Shown here one piece after another: positions 59,501 through 64,000 of a DNA stretch of 64,000 nt. Below the pieces are notes generated by a model. That model did not search any database. It was not told the origin of the DNA and worked only from the letters and a program-made list of their open reading frames with translations. A program made the translations under genes and the position numbers. This DNA comes from Lunularia cruciata (lineage: Eukaryota > Streptophyta > Marchantiopsida > Lunulariales > Lunulariaceae): the NCBI GenBank assembly GCA_948567375.1, contig OX419758.1:55743001-55807000 (forward strand). Direction: 5' to 3'. Numbering within the stretch: the first letter of the stretch is position 1; each line of letters begins with the position of its first letter.

Positions 59501-62500
59501 AAACTGAACAAACAGCTGAATGGAGAGGAGTGGGCTTGGAACAACTTGAACACTCTTTGTTGGGCTATTGGGTCCATTTCTGGATCTATGGTTGAAGATC
59601 AGGTGAGCTTTTAGAATAATATGGCTTACGTGAACAAGAGCTTGGTTCCTATTTTCCTATTATCATGATTAGTGTGTCCGTCATTCCTTTCACCTGTTAA
59701 ATCCAACATTTTTCTACCGGTTTCTCTCGCCTGCAGGAGAACAGGTTTTTGGTGACAGTCATACGGGACTTGCTGAATCTTTGCGAAATCACCAAAGGCA
59801 AGGACAACAAGGCCGTGATTGCCAGCAATATCATGTAAGACTTTTAACCTTCTCTACTTCTGTAATTTTAGGCTAAAGAGTTTCAAGTTCACACTGATGT
59901 TATCCATTTTCTTCCACGCAAATTCGGTTATGGTTCACTGTGTTGAGAACTTTTGTTTCTTCTCTTTGAAGTAGAAGGTCTGTCAGTCATTTTAACCTCT
60001 GATGTATCAGACAGTTTGGCACTCAAGCTTCTTCTAGTCTCACCAGAGTAGACACTCCTGATTGCACTCAATAATACTAGACCCCTCTCTGATCTACTTT
60101 TCTCAAAGAGGGCACACAGAAGTTCATTCACGCAGCATGAATAACATCCAAAACTGAAGTAGCATAGAACACACCTGAGATGATGTTAAGCAGCTCAGGA
60201 CTCACGAGATGCAAGGTGTTGGGGATAACCCGTGTAGGAAAAGGAAAACTCACAATACCAAGCCCAGAAAACACACATATAAACATAGAAGCAGAAGCTA
60301 GTGAGTGGCCCTGCTTACCCCTAACTGAGGCTTCTCCCCTCTTTACCCTAACCCTAATCACTTATCTTATTAACTTTATCTCACTTATCTCCCTAACCCT
60401 AATCCTAATCACTTATCTCTAGATAAGGTGGGACCTAGACAAAAAGAGGGATGGTTCTAAACTAGAGATTAACTGAAACTAACACACTGTCATGTCGGTG
60501 TTAGCGCACTGCCAGTGCAGTGCCGGAGTTGGTACTTGCACCACCATCTCTACAGATTTTCAGCTTTTGTCCTCTTTGGCCGCAAAGGATCTTACCCTCA
60601 AATTGAATCATATAAAGTATCTGCAGACATATGCATGCTTACCTCCCTATGTAACTGACAGTTGTGATGAACTTTACTGTGTTACTGTCAAATGTCAGTG
60701 TCAGTCCGGTCAGACGTGGGTGTGGGACTGGGTTGTTTACAGCGGGTTCTGTATTCCCACTATACAATATGTGCATGCCTAAGAAAAATGCTCATATTTC
60801 CTAGTCAGTTCTGCTTTCATTTTATGGCCATTTCATCTACATTTCATTTGCATATAATGAGTACTGGATCCCCCGTTCTTCGAATGGCTTCTGTGCTCAT
60901 AACTCCAATATGTGCATGACTAGTTCTGCTGTAAAGTTCTTTTTCCGTGGTGTTGTATACGATTCTGTTCTCTCCGCGCGTACACTGTCTCACCTTTGGG
61001 TCATCTTTGCTGTTGGCAGGTATGTCGTTGGTCAATATCCGAGGTTTTTGAGAGCTCACTGGAAGTTTTTGAAGACCGTTGTAATTAAGCTATTTGAGTT
61101 CATGCATGAGACACATCCAGGTGTACAGGTAAGGAAATGTGGAGTTCTGTCCGTTTTCTTTACAGGCTAAACCGAACGTGTGAATCTGGAGAAATGCCTT
61201 TATTTATCTTTTGTAGTCCCTTTATTCAGTCTTAATGCCTTGGTCGGCGTCCTCTTTTTATGTCCATAGTACCTGGTCTTGGTAGGTATGGCCTCTTTGC
61301 TGGCCTACTGAACCTGACCTGATTTTATGAAACAGTCGGTCTGAAGAGCTAACCACGTTGTTGCTGTCTTTCAAATGGGCATTCAGGATATGGCTTGTGA
61401 TACCTTCTTGAAGATTGTTCAAAAATGCAGACGGAAGTTTGTGATACTTCAGGTGCCTCTAAGAAGCTCTTCTCATTTATACTAGTTTCTCTTTCTGCCC
61501 TTAGAGGTTTAGAAACTTCTCCGTGTACAAACAATAGGGGGTTTCGATTGGGCACTTACGGGTTCCGTATTGATTCCACCAAGGGTCATCCCGTAAAATA
61601 TTACGGGGTATGTCTGGGAGTGACCCATACAAATTTACGTAATTAAGTCCCTTTCCGTAAAATGCCGCATTCCTGTCTTAAATTAGTCTTTCCGGATTTC
61701 CCTGAAAATTTCGGTGATTGTCTCTACGATCTCATTCAAGTTCAGTGGGTGTGGTGTCTACGGGTTGTCCCGTAATTAATTGCTGAAATGCCTTCACTTC
61801 GGTAGCAATTCCGTAAGCATGCAATTGAAACCCCCTATTATAGCTCCAACTTTTGCAGGTGCTGCTTCCAGGAATGGTCTTGAGTTTATCTGACAATAAT
61901 TGGTCATGAATCTACAGTTCCAAGTATTCTCTTGTTTTTCTTCTTGCGTCTTATTAGCAGTTATTTTGATCAGGTGGGAGAGACAGAACCGTTTGTATGC
62001 GAGCTGTTGAAGGGGTTGCCGACAACCATTCTTGACCTTGAGAGTCATCAAATTCATACTTTCTACGAAGCAGTAAGTTTCAGTCCCGTATAAATTCTGG
62101 TAAATGGCTGCGATATTTTGTAACTTTTCGAACTCGGACGAAGAATGATTCCTGATTTAGTGCCCAATGCATCTATACAGGTTGGATTTATGATTCAAGC
62201 AGAAGGGGATTTACAACGACGAGATGAGTATCTCCAGAAATTGATGGAACTTCCTAATCAGGCATGTTTTTGTGATCCACAGTTCAGTGTTTGATGACTG
62301 ACCTAGGACGGTTCATACTAAGTAATGGGTTCAATGTATTATATTTCGTCTTCGGTCACATCCAGTACTACAGCACAATCAGGTTTTCTCAAACGATGGA
62401 CGTTTGATAGATGGTTCAATTTCTGTGTACAGAGATGGCAAGAGATCATAGGTCAAGCTCGCCAAAGTGTCGACTACTTGAAAACTCAGGACATTATTAA

Positions 62501-64000
62501 AGCTGTTCTTAATATATTACAGGTTTGTATTGCGTTATATCTCTTTCTATATGGTTTTTCGTACCTATATCTCTTTGCGTACTCATAAATACGTTTACTA
62601 GGGCTCTAGAATCACATGTGGTGTCTCATCCTATGTCTTTATTTGGATCGTCATACAGTACTGGAGGTTATATCACTTCGGCTAGCCGTTTGTTCATTTC
62701 GGATGTATCCCTTCTTACAAGTGGTCTGCTCTAGCCGGTGTAAAGTAAATTGTTGACGGTTTCCTTCTGATGGTACAGACAAACACAAGTGTGGCGAGCT
62801 CTTTGGGTCAAGCCTTCCTCTCTCAAATCTCTTTGATATACTTGGACATGTTGAACGTGTACAGGTAAGTTTCTATTGGTTGTGTGGAACCCTTGACTTA
62901 TCTAAGGGCTTACAGCAACGTAATTGATCACGTTAACCGCTTTCACTTTACATGCTTCATCACCTTTTAATAGTTATACAGTTCTAAATTTTTTGATATT
63001 TCTTGGCTCACCAAGTGAACTTTCTTTGTGAAACAGAATGTACAGCGAGCTTATATCTAGCAGCATCGCAGAAGGTCTCCCTTACGCTTCACGGACTGCT
63101 TACGTTAAACTTCTCCGGTACTTACTCAGGCCACAGTAACTCTTGTCAAGCAGGCGCATCTCAACTATATGGACAAATACAAACTTACAAAGTTTGGTTC
63201 TCTAAATTGTTGAATTGTCCTCTTTATATTTAGCACTTACGATTATTGGGTCTTCTGAATCTAACGAAGACATAATTACACAGGTCGGTGAAGCGAGAAA
63301 CTCTCAAGTTGATCGAAACCTTTGTCGACAAAGCGGAAGATACTGAGCTTATTGCCAAACAGTTCGTCCCTGCAATGATGGATCCTATTTTGGGTGACTA
63401 TGCGAGAAATGTCTCCGATGCGAGAGAGTCTGAAGTTCTTTCTCTCTTTGCAACCATCATCAACAAGTAAGCTTTTGATGACATCATGACAGCACTGGGC
63501 GTCAGAGACAAAAAGTGGTGGGCAGTTTGTCATCTGGTCCATACAGTCTTCTGATATCATGTGTGAGACATGTTCGTAATTTTTCTTGTTAACCATATGG
63601 CGCAGGTTAAAGGTGGCGATGATTGAGGATGTCCCTCGAATTTTCGAAGCTGTGTTTGCATGCACGTTAGAGGTGAGCATGTTCATTCAGTTGTGAAGAG
63701 ACAGATTGCCCATTCTTTTACCTCAAAGAGTATAAATTATGCAAGCCACCTCTATGGAGTGCACAATTGCTTGACGCAATTCGATTTACAAGCCCTGTTT
63801 GGGGATCTTTTGCTGATCTCCGTGACTTGACGGAATGATTTAACTACTAACGCTGAGCATTGGCTGTCACGTGTGGAACTTGAGGAATTTCTAACTGAAA
63901 ATTAATTTTCCTCCAGATGATTACCAAGAACTTCGAGGATTACCCCGAGCATCGTCTCAAGTTCTTCTCACTGCTCAGAGCTATCGCCAGCCACTGCTTT
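53592..64000 (+). CDS. XPO1: exportin-1 (XPO1/CRM1), 5' four-fifths
   Basis: Nuclear export receptor: binds leucine-rich export signals together with Ran-GTP and carries proteins and some RNPs through the nuclear pore. Twenty-six exons give 862 residues, in phase throughout and closely matching plant XPO1, which has about 1,075; the rest lies beyond the window. Start: ATG at 53592 with G at -3 and +4, and an in-frame TAG at 53574. The N-terminal importin-beta-like/Ran-binding part is residues 35-130, followed by HEAT repeats. The acidic loop (V-E-D-E-N-G-N) is near residue 436. The export-signal groove contains [10 protein letters not shown] with Cys530, equivalent to human Cys528, the target of leptomycin B. 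No frameshift or premature stop. Introns are 108-1185 bases, all GT-AG except 14 and 20, which appear to be GC-AG. Confidence 0.96.
59335..59491 (+). other. XPO1 intron 14, probable GC-AG intron
   Basis: The exon ends ...GAACAGCAG followed by GCAAGA, a good match to the GC donor consensus AG|GCAAG. The only nearby GT, at 59347, would stay in frame but add four residues absent from the family. Acceptor CCCTACAG. Confidence 0.75.
59835..61019 (+). other. XPO1 intron 16, enlarged
   Basis: At 1,185 bases the largest intron. Holds CCCTAA-type tracts at 60343-60360 and 60391-60410, and a 49-bp segment at 60863-60911 related to one in intron 6. The part from about 60060 to 60480 looks inserted (GTGTTGGGGATAACCCGTGTAGG) but no terminal repeats were found. 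Confidence 0.5.
61537..61835. mobile_element. MITE in XPO1 intron 18
   Basis: 299 bp with terminal inverted repeats: GGGGGTTTCGATTG...CTTACGG at the left and its reverse complement variant at the right, 20 of the first 25 positions matching. Both ends abut TA (61535-61536 and 61836-61837), fitting a TA target duplication. No coding capacity. The interior has further CCGTAA/TTACGG repeats. The TA target points to a Tc1/mariner-like mobiliser, with PIF/Harbinger as the alternative. Confidence 0.75.
62262..62432 (+). other. XPO1 intron 20, probable GC-AG intron
   Basis: The exon ends ...CCTAATCAG followed by GCATGT. The family's conserved L-P-N-Q/W junction fixes this boundary, and the nearest GT sites would break the frame. 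Acceptor TGTGTACAG. Confidence 0.8.

Larger units (their letters stand above)
53592..64000 (+). other. XPO1: exon map of XPO1
   Basis: Exons: 53592-53687, 54273-54482, 55113-55184, 55485-55592, 55896-55978, 56153-56291, 56694-56762, 57013-57090, 57271-57333, 57569-57613, 57726-57833, 58170-58265, 58429-58632, 59275-59334, 59492-59602, 59737-59834, 61020-61128, 61387-61452, 61974-62072, 62181-62261, 62433-62522, 62779-62864, 63037-63117, 63284-63466, 63606-63672, 63917 to beyond 64000. Boundaries were set by GT/GC-AG signals, reading phase and the family's protein sequence. Exons 5/6, 16/17, 22/23, 23/24 and 24/25 split codons; all other junctions are phase 0. The shortest exon is exon 10 (45 bases), the longest intron is intron 16. 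Confidence 0.9.

Overview
The window is nuclear DNA of a land plant. It has one intron-rich housekeeping gene, a chromodomain-bearing Ty3/gypsy retrotransposon family, tRNA-initiator-Met-type primer sites and long AT-rich spacers. The protein is plant-like with some features also seen outside flowering plants. A bryophyte or other seed-free plant is my guess, but the sequence alone does not settle it.

Layout. Positions 1-5548 are spacer: a GC-rich edge that may be the end of a neighbouring gene, a perfect hairpin, a long TA/GA microsatellite and a 41-bp triplet repeat. Positions 5549-43435 are a stack of decayed LTR retrotransposons. I count 14 LTR copies or fragments of one family (family A, LTR about 400-480 bp, TG...CA ends), nearly all on the minus strand. 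One copy of family A (24276-29884) is on the plus strand with both LTRs. A second gypsy family (family B) fills most of 22661-40962. It interrupts a family-A LTR (pieces 22501-22660 and 40963-41276) and is itself interrupted by the plus-strand family-A element and by another minus-strand one (36150-40186). A further nested insertion (14357-18733) sits inside an older element. No element has an open polyprotein. A decayed MYB/SANT-like gene lies at 20578-21261 and a relative of it at 48111-48780 on the other strand. Positions 43436-53030 are mostly AT-rich spacer.

The only gene that looks functional is exportin-1 (XPO1/CRM1), which starts at 53592 and runs off the right edge. I could place 26 exons encoding 862 residues, about 80% of the expected protein, every junction in phase. 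Two introns appear to use GC donors, intron 18 carries a small TIR element, and the upstream region has a GGAA tract, a possible G-quadruplex and two minimal upstream reading frames.

The most notable signal is in the family-A LTRs. Their apparent simple repeats of GAAGCTTC and TTCTAGAA form runs of alternating GAA/TTC pentamers, the exact pattern of plant heat-shock elements, lying just upstream of a TATAAATA box. This suggests a heat-responsive chromovirus-type gypsy family, analogous to but unrelated to the heat-activated copia element ONSEN.
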